DNA of 11,191 bases from CAZPMT01 sp964587655 (GCA_964587655.1 CAZPMT010000160.1:1-11191); one strand, 5' to 3'. Counted from the stretch's first letter, positions 1 to 7,915 are shown. Notes: generated by a model not told the origin, from the letters alone. A program made the numbers and translations.

Positions 1-1
1 G

Positions 2-349
2 GACGCCCTGCGGCTAGGCATTTTGCCATACCCGGTGGATAAACTTTATCTTGCGACCGCGGACGACGTGCTGGCAGGCCGGCGGCTCCCGGTAAAGATT
101 GCCGTCAAGACGAACGGGCCCACGCCGGGAACGCATCTCGTTCATCTGACGCTGCAAGGCCGGCGTGCAGGCGCGCCCGCCTCAACGCCGATCGCATATT
201 ATTCGCAGAACATTGTGTGTCGGCGAGGCGAGGCCCAGGCGTATATTCCTCTTGCGCTGGATGAAACGCCCGGCGTGTACGAGGTCGTGGCGCGCGACAT
301 ACTCTCAGGCGTCTCCGCGCAATCGACGGTGAATGTAAAAGGACGGTGA
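2..349 (+). CDS. C-terminal part of an extracellular beta-sandwich protein (5' end outside window)
   Basis: The reading frame is open to the left edge (codons begin at base 2) and stops with TGA at 347-349, so only the last 115 residues are visible. A TTG at 23 has no ribosome binding site in front and is not taken as a start. The segment alternates short hydrophobic beta-strand-like stretches with polar turns, and its ends read GILPYPVDKLYLATADDVLAG and YEVVARDILSGVSAQSTVNV. This is typical of an Ig-like or macroglobulin-like domain that closes large secreted enzymes in Planctomycetota-type bacteria, for example after glycoside hydrolase or beta-galactosidase-type catalytic domains. No catalytic motif is in view, so the activity cannot be named. 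Its stop overlaps the ATG of the next gene (TGATG), which suggests one operon with the heme proteins downstream. I am confident that it is coding and unsure of its function. Confidence 0.7.
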   Translation, partial: DALRLGILPYPVDKLYLATADDVLAGRRLPVKIAVKTNGPTPGTHLVHLTLQGRRAGAPASTPIAYYSQNIVCRRGEAQAYIPLALDETPGVYEVVARDILSGVSAQSTVNVKGR

Positions 350-2931
350 TGCGGGATCGAGAAAAGAACAGCGCCAAGTGGAAGCGGCGTCCTCGCCGCT
401 TCTTGAGGCCGTGGATTGCCACCTTGGCCTTGTCGTTATTGCTGCTCTCACGGATCGTTGCGGCGGATTCCTTTTCCACCGGCGAGATCACGAGTCTGCG
501 TTGCGCGATTCAGGATCTCGCGGAGAGCTTTCGTAAAGAGTATGCGTCTTACGGCGATTACACGGATCGCTTGAACGCAATCGAGAAAGAATCCGCCCGT
601 CTTGATGCGAAACGGGGTAAGAAGACCGCAGATCGAGAGCGGCTCACCCGGGACTTTCGCGAACTTCAACGCGAGGCGCTCATTGCGAACCCCCTTGTCA
701 GCAAGTATCCGTTGGTGTTCGTCGCGCGGCCGCAATACAAACCCGACCATCACAACACGGAAACGATGTTTCAGACGAACGAAATCAACACGGCGAGTTT
801 CCAGCCGGGAGCCGCCCTGAAAATCATCGACGCGCGTTCGGGCCAGGCGCGCGTGTTGACGGAGACCTCGACGGGAAGCTTGCGCGATCCTGATGTCTAT
901 TTTGACGGACGGAAGGTCGTCTTCTCGATGCGACGCGACATCACCGATGACTACCATATCTACGAGGTCAACGCTGACGGCACGGGTCTTCGGCAGCTCA
1001 CGCGCGCTCCGGGAGTAACGGATATCGATCCGCTTTACCTGCCGGACGATTCGATCGCGTTCTCATCGACGCGCGAACCGAAGTACTGCATGTGCAACCG
1101 GCACATCATGGCGAATCTCTACCGCATGGACGGCGACGGCGCCAACATCCAACAGATCGGAAAGAGCACGCTGTTCGAGGGTCACGGGTCGTTGATGCCC
1201 GACGGGCGGATTCTGTATTACCGATGGGAATACGTGGACCGGAACTTCGGCGATGCACAGGGACTGTGGACGGCGTATCCCGACGGCACTGGCCATGCCG
1301 TGTATTGGGGAAACAACACGGAGTCGCCCGGCGCGGTCTTCAACGCTTACGCAATCCCGGGCACGGAGCGGGCGCTCTGCGTGTTTGGTTCATGCCACGA
1401 TCGGCCTTGGGGCGCATTGGCGATTGTCGATCGCCGGCTAGGTCTGGATCTTCGGGCGCCCGTTATCCGGACGTGGCCGGCTGATGCCATCGAGAAGGTC
1501 GGCGAGGGCGACGCGAACCGTTTCAACATCGACACATTCACGAAAGTCATGCCCAAGTACGAAGATCCCTACCCGCTGAGCGACAAGTATTTCCTGTGCT
1601 CGCGGATGACGGGCAACGGCGAGGAGATGGGCATATACCTTCTCGACGTTTTCGGGAACGAGATCCTTGTGCACGGCGAATCGCCGGGCTGTTTTGATCC
1701 CATGCCGCTTGGCCCGCGCCCGCGCCCGCCCGTCATTCCAACACGGCGCGGTTTTCAGGAGAAGGACGGCTACTTCTACGTGGCCGACGTCTATCGTGGA
1801 ACGCACATGAGTGGCGTACCCCGCGGCTCGGTCAAATACCTCCGCGTTGTCGAGTCGCCAGAGAAGCGATTCTGGACGAATCCGCCGTGGAACGGCCAAG
1901 GCCAGGAAGCGCCCGCGATGAACTGGCACGACTTCAACAACAAGCGGATCCTCGGCACGGTCCCCGTCGAGGAGGATGGTTCCGCGTACTTCGCCGTTCC
2001 CGCCGATACGTTCGTCTATTTCCAGTTGCTCGACGAAAACGGCATGATGATCCAATCCATGCGCAGCGGCACGATCGTCCAGGCCGGAGAGAGACAGGGC
2101 TGCGTGGGCTGTCACGAGGAACGGCGGAGCACGGCGCCGGTTGCGAGCCGAAATCGGATCGCGGCCTTCAGGCGGCCACCGTCCGAACTGACCGGCTGGT
2201 ACGGCCCGCCTCGATTGTTCAGCTACATGAAAGAGGTCCAGCCTGTGTTTGACAAGTACTGCGTCCAGTGCCACGACTATGGCCGGGATGCCGCGAAGAA
2301 ACTAAACCTCGCGGGCGATCGCGACCTGGTGTTCAACGCTTCCTACAACGAACTGTGGCGCAAGAAGTACATTCACGTCGCGGGCGCGGGCCCCGCGCAA
2401 ATTCAACCGCCATACTCGTGGGGCTCGCATGCGAGTAAGATCGTCGAGGTCATGCAGAAACGCCGGGATGAGTTGAAGATCGACGCCGAGAGCCTCGACC
2501 GGGTCATCACGTGGGTCGACATCAATGCCCCATACTATCCTGAGTACGCGAGCGCGTATCCCGCGAACCTTGCGGGGCGCTGCCCGCTGAATGACGCGCA
2601 GATCAAACGCCTGACGGAGTTGACGGGCGTGAAGTTCGCCGAGATCATGGGATTCGATCAAGACCAGGGTCCCCAGGTATCCTTTAGCCGTCCCGAGTGC
2701 AGCCCATGCCTCGCGAAGTTCGCGGACAAGAACGAGCCGGGCTTCAAGGAAGCGTTGGATATCATTCGGGCGGGACGGGAAGCCCTCGCGCAACGTCCGC
2801 GGGCGGACATGGATGGATTCGTGCCATGCCCTCTGGACCAGGAGCGGGAGCGGAAGTATCAGCAACGCAAGGAAGCCGAGATTAGGAATAGAGAGGCCAT
2901 CGCAAAGGGATTGAAACACTATGACGAATAA
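349..2931 (+). CDS. Secreted HzsA-related protein: beta-propeller with two c-type heme motifs
   Basis: This 860-residue protein resembles the alpha subunit of hydrazine synthase (HzsA), the anammox enzyme subunit of similar architecture. The start chosen is ATG 349, in a TGATG junction with the previous stop; GTG 346 is an in-frame alternative. A basic N-terminus (KWKRRPRR) and a hydrophobic stretch (about 21-37) form a Sec signal, with likely cleavage after A38-A39. A charged helical segment (about 45-110) follows, then a PD40-like propeller region (about 115-510) with repeats such as IYEVNADGTGLRQLT. CxxCH motifs lie at C585-H589 (CVGCH) and C638-H642 (CVQCH), in the same order as the middle and C-terminal heme domains of HzsA. 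A CMC motif (C247, C249) and H279 (EGHG) may match zinc ligands of HzsA. The residue four after the first heme His is Arg593, where HzsA, as I recall, has a ligand Tyr. Hydrazine synthesis is therefore unlikely; an unknown redox role in the periplasm is the safer call. A CSPC pair (C784, C787) near the end lacks the heme His. Confidence 0.85.
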   Translation: MRDREKNSAKWKRRPRRFLRPWIATLALSLLLLSRIVAADSFSTGEITSLRCAIQDLAESFRKEYASYGDYTDRLNAIEKESARLDAKRGKKTADRERLTRDFRELQREALIANPLVSKYPLVFVARPQYKPDHHNTETMFQTNEINTASFQPGAALKIIDARSGQARVLTETSTGSLRDPDVYFDGRKVVFSMRRDITDDYHIYEVNADGTGLRQLTRAPGVTDIDPLYLPDDSIAFSSTREPKYCMCNRHIMANLYRMDGDGANIQQIGKSTLFEGHGSLMPDGRILYYRWEYVDRNFGDAQGLWTAYPDGTGHAVYWGNNTESPGAVFNAYAIPGTERALCVFGSCHDRPWGALAIVDRRLGLDLRAPVIRTWPADAIEKVGEGDANRFNIDTFTKVMPKYEDPYPLSDKYFLCSRMTGNGEEMGIYLLDVFGNEILVHGESPGCFDPMPLGPRPRPPVIPTRRGFQEKDGYFYVADVYRGTHMSGVPRGSVKYLRVVESPEKRFWTNPPWNGQGQEAPAMNWHDFNNKRILGTVPVEEDGSAYFAVPADTFVYFQLLDENGMMIQSMRSGTIVQAGERQGCVGCHEERRSTAPVASRNRIAAFRRPPSELTGWYGPPRLFSYMKEVQPVFDKYCVQCHDYGRDAAKKLNLAGDRDLVFNASYNELWRKKYIHVAGAGPAQIQPPYSWGSHASKIVEVMQKRRDELKIDAESLDRVITWVDINAPYYPEYASAYPANLAGRCPLNDAQIKRLTELTGVKFAEIMGFDQDQGPQVSFSRPECSPCLAKFADKNEPGFKEALDIIRAGREALAQRPRADMDGFVPCPLDQERERKYQQRKEAEIRNREAIAKGLKHYDE

Positions 2932-4807
2932 AGCGGAAAGCGATCACACGGCGCCGGGCTGCGAAAGACGGCGGCGATCCGCGCACGCCGTTGTTTGGTT
3001 TGGCGCGGTCCTGTCGTTCGCGATAAGCGCGAACGCTCTTGCGCAAGACTACCTTTCTCCCCTTGCGCTGTGTGCCGGCAAGGACGGCGGTGTCATTTAC
3101 GTCGCGGAGTCCTCCGGAAAGCAGGTCGCGGTTTTCGATGTTGGCAAAGGCGTTGTGACGGGAACGATTGCCGTGCCGGAGCCTCCGAGTGGTCTTGCGC
3201 TTTCGCCGGACGGCTCCCGGTTGTACGTCACGGGCGCTTCACCTGCGGGCAACGTGTATATTGTGGATCTCCGCTTGCTCGCCGTGTCGCAGAGCGTCCG
3301 TGTCGGTCACACGCCGACGGCGCCCGTAGTGCATCCGGACGGCAAGACGCTGTTCGTCTGCAACCGTTTCAACAACGATGTTTCCGTCATCGACCTGGCC
3401 GCGGGCAAGGAAGTCGGGAGAATCCCGGTCATTCGAGAGCCGGTGGCAGCCGTGTTGACGCTTGACGGCGCGCGGCTGTTCGTGGCGAATCTTCTCCCTG
3501 CGGGTCCCGCGGACGGCGATTCAATTGCGGCCGCGATCAGCGTGATCGATACGGCGGCAAGGCAAACTGTTGCGGCGATTTCCCTGCCGAACGGGAGTTC
3601 GAGTGCGCGCGGGATCTGCATTTCGCCTGACGGCGCATACGTCTACGTCACGCATATCCTCGGACGGTACCAGATGCCGACGACGCAACTCGAACGCGGC
3701 TGGATGAACACCAACGCGTTGAGTGTGATCGACGCGAAGGAGAATAAGCTCGTCAACACAGTGCTCCTCGATGACGTAGACCTCGGCGCCGCTAACCCCT
3801 GGGGTGTTGCGTGCACCGCCGACGGGAAATACGTCTGCGTCGCACACGCGGGGTCGCATGAAATCAGCGTGATCGACCGCGCGGCACTCCAGGAGCGGCT
3901 GGCGAAGGCCGCCGCGGGCGAGGCCGTTACCGAAGTGTCTCGCACGGCGGCTGACGTACCTGACGACCTCGCCTTCCTTGTCGGGTTGCGCAGGCGCATT
4001 GCGCTGAGCGGGAATGGGCCGCGCGGTCTGGTCCTTATAGGAACAAAGGCTTGCGTCTCAGAGTACTTCACGGATACGCTCGGCGTGGTTGACATCGATC
4101 CCGGCGTGAGACCGAAGGCCCGGTCGATCGCGCTCGGCCCTCAGGCGGCGCTCTCCGTCGAGCGGAAAGGCGAGATGTTTTTTAGCGACGCGTCGCTGTG
4201 TTTTCAGCATTGGCAAAGCTGTTCGAGTTGTCATCCGGACGCGCGGGCGGACGGTTTGAACTGGGACCTTCTCAACGACGGCATTGGCAATCCTAAGAAC
4301 ACGAGGAACATGCTCCTCGCGCATGAGACCCCGCCCGCGATGAGCCTCGCCTCGCGTGATAACGCGGAGGCGGCCGTACGGGCTGGGATCACGTTTATCC
4401 AGTTCGCCGTGCGCCCCGAGGCGGATGCGGCCGCCATCGATGCGTACCTTCGGTCACTGAAGCCGGTCCCGAGTCCGCATCTCGTTGAAGGTAAGCTCAG
4501 TCCCGTCGCGGAGCGTGGAGAGAAGGTCTTTGAGAAGGCCCGGTGCGCCAAGTGCCATCCCGCACCCCTGTACACGAACAACGAGAGCTATGACCTAGGC
4601 ACGGGCAAAGACCTCGATAAGGACAAGAAGTTCGACACGCCGGCGCTTGTCGAGGTATGGCGCACCGCTCCTTACTTGCACGACGGCCGCGCCGCGGCAA
4701 TGAGTAATGTGCTCAAGGAATGCAACGTCAATGACCTCCACGGAACAACGTCATCGCTAACGCCGGAAGAAACCAATGATCTCATCGAGTATGTTCTCAG
4801 CCTCTAG
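2921..4807 (+). CDS. Secreted YVTN beta-propeller fused to di-heme cytochrome c peroxidase/MauG-like domain
   Basis: This is a 628-residue periplasmic protein. The N-terminus has an RRRR cluster and a hydrophobic segment (about 23-41), with likely signal cleavage at ALA/QD (41/42). Residues about 45-410 form a YncE/YVTN-type propeller with repeated LALSPDGSRLYVT, VHPDGKTLFVCN and ISPDGAYVYVTH units. The C-terminal part (about 415-628) carries two heme c sites, C434-H438 (CSSCH) and C542-H546 (CAKCH). It ends with the family signature DTPALVEVWRTAPYLHDGRA (H587 inside) and an LTPEETNDLIEYVLSL tail, as in bacterial di-heme cytochrome c peroxidases and MauG relatives. The first heme domain is short: about 108 residues separate the two motifs. 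Likely chemistry is H2O2-dependent oxidation or electron transfer, but the substrate is not visible. ATG 2921 lies inside the end of the HzsA-like gene (11-bp overlap), which implies translational coupling and a shared function. Family assignment is secure; the reaction is inference. Confidence 0.88.
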   Translation: MTNKAESDHTAPGCERRRRSAHAVVWFGAVLSFAISANALAQDYLSPLALCAGKDGGVIYVAESSGKQVAVFDVGKGVVTGTIAVPEPPSGLALSPDGSRLYVTGASPAGNVYIVDLRLLAVSQSVRVGHTPTAPVVHPDGKTLFVCNRFNNDVSVIDLAAGKEVGRIPVIREPVAAVLTLDGARLFVANLLPAGPADGDSIAAAISVIDTAARQTVAAISLPNGSSSARGICISPDGAYVYVTHILGRYQMPTTQLERGWMNTNALSVIDAKENKLVNTVLLDDVDLGAANPWGVACTADGKYVCVAHAGSHEISVIDRAALQERLAKAAAGEAVTEVSRTAADVPDDLAFLVGLRRRIALSGNGPRGLVLIGTKACVSEYFTDTLGVVDIDPGVRPKARSIALGPQAALSVERKGEMFFSDASLCFQHWQSCSSCHPDARADGLNWDLLNDGIGNPKNTRNMLLAHETPPAMSLASRDNAEAAVRAGITFIQFAVRPEADAAAIDAYLRSLKPVPSPHLVEGKLSPVAERGEKVFEKARCAKCHPAPLYTNNESYDLGTGKDLDKDKKFDTPALVEVWRTAPYLHDGRAAAMSNVLKECNVNDLHGTTSSLTPEETNDLIEYVLSL

Positions 4808-4839
4808 TGGGACGAGTTTTTCCCAGCTCAGCAGGAGCT
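4808..4839 (+). terminator. Weak hairpins after the heme-protein operon
   Basis: Directly after the stop codon a 5-bp inverted repeat (TGGGA 4808-4812, TCCCA 4821-4825) encloses a T-rich loop. Sharing base 4825 is a second 5-bp stem (AGCTC 4825-4829, GAGCT 4835-4839) with a 5-base loop. No T-run follows either stem, so this is only a possible pause or termination site. The rest of the gap to the next gene at 4912 shows nothing else I can name. Confidence 0.2.
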
Positions 4840-4911
4840 TCGCCCTCCCGCGCAAACCTGGAACTTCTGAGATGAATTTGGGTTTAACACAGCAAAAGGT
4901 AGTCCGTTGTT

Positions 4912-6051
4912 ATGAATGAAGTACCCGTTTCCTTTCCAAGAACAATCCACAAGAACACGAGTGCCGGCGCCACGACGGTTCGCCTGTCCAGTCCTTCCCA
5001 CACTGAGTTTTTCCTGACTTCCGCGCCGGTCGGCGGAGAGCGGCCCGAGCAGGTGCTTGCCCGTGCGGCGGACCTTGTGCGCGAGAGCCGGTGCGATATC
5101 GTGGCGCAGGACGTGCTCGGACTTCGCAACCGCGACGGATCGGCTGCACGGATGCTTGCGGATGCCTTTGGAGACGTCTCGTGGCCCATAACGTGGATCG
5201 AGCCGAAAGAAAATGAGCGGCAAGGCTTGTTCGGCACGCAGATTTGGGGCGTATCGGGCGTTCCGCTGAAACGGCTCCTGCTTGACGGAACCGCCGCAGG
5301 CAGCGTCTTTGAGAGTGACGCCGCCCGATATCTTCGGCTCGGAGGCATCGTGCCCAGAACCGCCTCGGCGCCGCTCGAGGAACAGGCGCGGGACGTCTTC
5401 GACCAAATGGACTCACACCTTCGCGCCGCCGGAATGACGTTCCGCGACATCTCGCGCACGTGGTTCTTTGCGGACGATATCCTCTCATGGTACGACGATT
5501 TCAACCGGGTGCGCACGGCCTTTTTCCGCGAACGGAATGTTCTGAACGGGCTGATGCCGGCGAGCACGGGCATAGGCGCCGGTAACGCCTCCGGCACGGC
5601 GCTCGTCGCGGGCGGCTTGGCTGTGCGGGCCAAACATGGCGAGGCGGGATGCGTCGCGACGCCATCGCCCATGCAGGGTTCCGCTTCGTCCTACGGCAGC
5701 TCGTTCAGCCGTGCCGTCGAGATTTCTGAGCCCGGTCTCCGGCGGCTGCTGGTATCGGGGACGGCCAGCATTGATCCGGAAGGACGCACGGCCCACCTGG
5801 AAGACGTCAAGTCGCAGATCGCGCTTACGATGGACGTCGTGCACGCGATACTTCAATCGAGGGCCATGAATTGGGAGGACGCAACGAGGGCCGTTGCCTA
5901 CTTCAAATATTCGCGAGACCTGCCGGCCTTCCTTGCGTACTGCGAAGAGAAAGGGCTGCCGGCATTGCCGATCCTGTCGGTATGCGCGGAGATCTGTCGC
6001 GATGACCTGCTCTTCGAGATTGAAGTGGACGCGTTGAAAGCCGGACACTGA
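4912..6051 (+). CDS. Multi-domain Rid/YjgF-like protein, chorismatase-type architecture
   Basis: This 379-residue cytoplasmic protein has no signal peptide. Its C-terminal third (about 265-376) is a clear RidA/YjgF/UK114-like domain. It has RRLLVSGTASIDPEGRTAH, a helix with about 300-316 preceding W321-E322-D323, and a final segment with ALPILSVCAEICRDDLLFEI, the usual Rid closing strand. The middle (about 120-245) is a second, divergent Rid-like domain with LRAAGMTFRDISRTWFFADD and PASTGIGAGNASGTALVAGG. The first 115 residues may be a further degenerate copy. Tandem Rid-fold proteins of this size include the chorismatases (FkbO/Hyg5/XanB2 type), and the STGIG and YGSSFSRA stretches recall them. 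I cannot confirm chorismate-binding residues, so an imine/enamine deaminase-like or unknown hydrolase role remains possible. The start is ATG 4912, with a weak purine-rich site (AAAGG near 4895-4899). It follows the heme operon by 104 bp on the same strand and faces the next gene with only 33 bp between stops. Confidence 0.72.
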   Translation: MNEVPVSFPRTIHKNTSAGATTVRLSSPSHTEFFLTSAPVGGERPEQVLARAADLVRESRCDIVAQDVLGLRNRDGSAARMLADAFGDVSWPITWIEPKENERQGLFGTQIWGVSGVPLKRLLLDGTAAGSVFESDAARYLRLGGIVPRTASAPLEEQARDVFDQMDSHLRAAGMTFRDISRTWFFADDILSWYDDFNRVRTAFFRERNVLNGLMPASTGIGAGNASGTALVAGGLAVRAKHGEAGCVATPSPMQGSASSYGSSFSRAVEISEPGLRRLLVSGTASIDPEGRTAHLEDVKSQIALTMDVVHAILQSRAMNWEDATRAVAYFKYSRDLPAFLAYCEEKGLPALPILSVCAEICRDDLLFEIEVDALKAGH

Positions 6052-6084
6052 TTTGTGCCAGCAAGAGTTCAGGCTCCCGCTCGA

Positions 6085-6723
6085 TTACGGAGTCTCCTCC
6101 GCGCCGGACGGAGGCGGCAGGGATTCGCCCGGCTCTTCCATCGACGCGGACTCCTCCTCGGCCGCCCGCTCGGCACGTTCGAGGGCCCGCTGTTGTTCGA
6201 CCCTGCCCTCAAACCCCTCGTCTTTGTCGCGGTTGCCCTTCACGACCAAACGCTTCACACCCTTGTCATCTACGGAAACGCTGGTCTCGACGATGGCGCC
6301 TCCGGCCGCGCTACGCACGTGCTCGACGACGCCGGCAGGCGCAGGACCGTGGGCCGGCGAGGACTCGCCCCGCGGTTCACTGGCGGGCTCTCGCGTCGAC
6401 GAAGGGCGCCTCGGAAGTCTCTTGGCTTCTTTCTTCTCCGAGGCTTTTGGTTTCGGACGCAACGCGCTGTTCTTGCGCCATTCTTCGAGCAGCGCTTCCC
6501 GGGCGGCCTTGTCTTTGCTGACAACAACGTCCTCGGGTTTCACGTCGGCCTTGGGGACGCTTATCGTGCGTCCGTCCCCCGGTATCTGGACGTAATACTG
6601 CGACGGCCCCTCCCGGACGACAACGTTATCGTACATAACTCCGTCGATAACGATGGAGTCCGCCGTCACCCACGTCGCGGCAGACAGCACCAGCAATCCC
6701 GTCAGCATAGCTCGCGGTATCAT
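6085..6723 (-). CDS. Small secreted protein of unknown function
   Basis: I do not recognise a named family. The start is set at ATG 6723-6721 because a perfect GGAGG (complement of 6732-6736) sits 8 bases upstream; an ATG at 6765 is in frame but has no such site. The 212-residue product begins with a signal peptide (hydrophobic about 6-21, cleavage at TA/DS). Residues 22-68 form a compact beta-rich unit, SIVIDGVMYDNVVVREG then YYVQIPGDGRTISVPKADV, of the sort found in small secreted planctomycete-type proteins. A helix (about 70-86) is followed by a Lys/Pro/Arg/Ser-rich low-complexity stretch (88-130). A short beta segment comes next (VVEHVRSAAGGAIVETSVSV, 132-151), then a highly charged Glu/Arg tail (165-212). 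The long plus-strand frame over the same bases lacks a start signal and any domain-like composition. Its role could be structural or peptide-binding at the envelope, but nothing shows this. Confidence 0.75.
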   Translation of the reverse strand: MIPRAMLTGLLVLSAATWVTADSIVIDGVMYDNVVVREGPSQYYVQIPGDGRTISVPKADVKPEDVVVSKDKAAREALLEEWRKNSALRPKPKASEKKEAKRLPRRPSSTREPASEPRGESSPAHGPAPAGVVEHVRSAAGGAIVETSVSVDDKGVKRLVVKGNRDKDEGFEGRVEQQRALERAERAAEEESASMEEPGESLPPPSGAEETP

Positions 6724-6756
6724 TCGACCATCCTCCGTCTCGCGCGAAACCGGCAA

Positions 6757-6772
6757 CGATGCCACAGCATCG
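6757..6772 (-). promoter_or_regulatory. Perfect 6-bp stem-loop in the 5' region of the secreted-protein gene
   Basis: CGATGC (6757-6762) and GCATCG (6767-6772) form a perfect stem with a 4-base loop, 34 bases upstream of the start codon at 6723. It could be part of the mRNA leader or a small operator. No clear promoter hexamers were found in the 123-bp gap between this gene and the oxidoreductase gene. Confidence 0.25.
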
Positions 6773-6846
6773 CTATCTAAAGGTTACCACAAAATCCCTG
6801 TCCTTGGAAGAAGTTCCGCCGGTTCATCCCATGTTCCTTTCCTTGT

Positions 6847-7863
6847 TTACAGAACACTAATTGGAAACCCGCCCGTGTCGGCGGCGCGTTGCGCGAGAAG
6901 CGCAATACGCGAACTCTCGATGACCCGTTTGGTGTCCAATCCATCAGGCACGGGGTGGCCGGCTACGTCAGCCAGAAACTCCTTGAAGTAGGCCCCGTTC
7001 CGGTTCCGGGCGACCGGCTCCTCGATCACGGCGTCGCTGTCGTGACGCCACAATATGACGATCGAGGAGGCGCAATGGGTCTCGATGACGCCGTCCGAAC
7101 CGGAGATGGTAAAACGCCAATAGGGTGGCATCTGATATCCGTGTTTGTCGGAGCTGAGGTAAGAAACGTCGCCGATGGCCGAACCGTCATTGTCGAGACG
7201 CAGTATGAGCGCGGCCCCGTCCTGAAATAAGGGGTGCTGCTTGATCTTCGCGTTCCACGCGCGCGCCGCGGTGATCTCGACGATGCTGCGTCCCGTGAGC
7301 CAAGGGATGATATCGATGGCGTGGACGGCGATGTCGTTGAGGGTCCCGCCGTGCTTCCCCGGCTCGAAATTCCACATCGGGCGCGCGCCGTACAGCAGCG
7401 GATGCTGGCCCAGGAACGCGATCGAGTGGACCTCGCCTATCCGGCCGGCGAGCACCATCTCGCGAAGCGTGACGTACGGCCCCAGATTCCCAAGATCGAG
7501 CATGCAGCCGACCTTGAGATTGCGCGCCGTGGCCAGCGCGCGTATACGCATGAGTTCGGACATCGACGTGCACAACGGCTTATCCGAGATCACGTGACGC
7601 CCGGATTCCAGCGCCTGGATGGCCCGCTCGCCGCGGATCCCGAAGTAGTCGCCGCACGCGACGACGTCACATTCGACTTCATCGAGCATCCGCGCGTAGT
7701 TGTCATGCGTGGCGTTGACGCCGCTCTTCGCGAGGGTCCCGCGCGTGGGCCCGTCCTCTTCGCAGGCGGCTGCGATGGACACATCGCGCCGTTTCTCGAT
7801 CAGGCGGTACAGGCCGAGAATGTGTGCGTGCCGAAAACCGGCAAAGGCCACGCGCAAAGCCAT
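6847..7863 (-). CDS. Gfo/Idh/MocA-family NAD(P)-dependent oxidoreductase
   Basis: This is a 338-residue cytoplasmic oxidoreductase of the glucose-fructose oxidoreductase/inositol dehydrogenase family. The start is ATG 7863-7861, because GGAGG (complement of 7872-7876) lies 8 bases upstream and the protein then opens directly with the first Rossmann strand (ALRVAFAGF). Longer in-frame starts would add an unrelated Arg-rich leader. The dinucleotide loop is GFRHAH (9-14) instead of the classical GxGxxG, a variant seen in planctomycete-type members. The family's catalytic Lys is in SDKP (K95; EKP is usual). The substrate motif is GGTLNDIAVHAID (172-184), with D177 and H181 in the catalytic positions. 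Members oxidise, reduce or isomerise sugars, inositols and related polyols; the substrate cannot be read from sequence. It is followed on the same strand, 123 bp on, by the small secreted protein, and is divergent from the APS kinase gene. Confidence 0.9.
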   Translation of the reverse strand: MALRVAFAGFRHAHILGLYRLIEKRRDVSIAAACEEDGPTRGTLAKSGVNATHDNYARMLDEVECDVVACGDYFGIRGERAIQALESGRHVISDKPLCTSMSELMRIRALATARNLKVGCMLDLGNLGPYVTLREMVLAGRIGEVHSIAFLGQHPLLYGARPMWNFEPGKHGGTLNDIAVHAIDIIPWLTGRSIVEITAARAWNAKIKQHPLFQDGAALILRLDNDGSAIGDVSYLSSDKHGYQMPPYWRFTISGSDGVIETHCASSIVILWRHDSDAVIEEPVARNRNGAYFKEFLADVAGHPVPDGLDTKRVIESSRIALLAQRAADTGGFPISVL

Positions 7864-7915
7864 TGCGTTTTCCTCCGAACCGTGCGTTCCGTACAGTGTA
7901 TCAAATGGAGGACGC

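Noticed and set aside
1438..2274. 278-codon minus-strand open frame across the HzsA-like gene
   Set aside because: It lies opposite a gene with signal peptide, propeller repeats and heme motifs, has Arg/His-rich composition without any domain pattern, and has no ribosome site.
349..2931. Naming the protein as hydrazine synthase (hzsA) and the organism as anammox
   Set aside because: The expected Tyr ligand is replaced by Arg593, no hzsB/C is adjacent, and HzsA relatives occur in organisms without anammox as far as I know.
4884..5672. Minus-strand open frames opposite the Rid-like gene
   Set aside because: They are Ser/Arg/Pro-rich, lack start signals and overlap a gene with clear Rid signatures, so they reflect GC-rich third positions.
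6055..6780. 241-codon plus-strand frame across the small secreted-protein gene
   Set aside because: The minus-strand frame has a perfect Shine-Dalgarno, a signal peptide and ordered segments; the plus-strand product is Arg/His-rich and ends in an Arg/Gln/Ser/His-rich tail.
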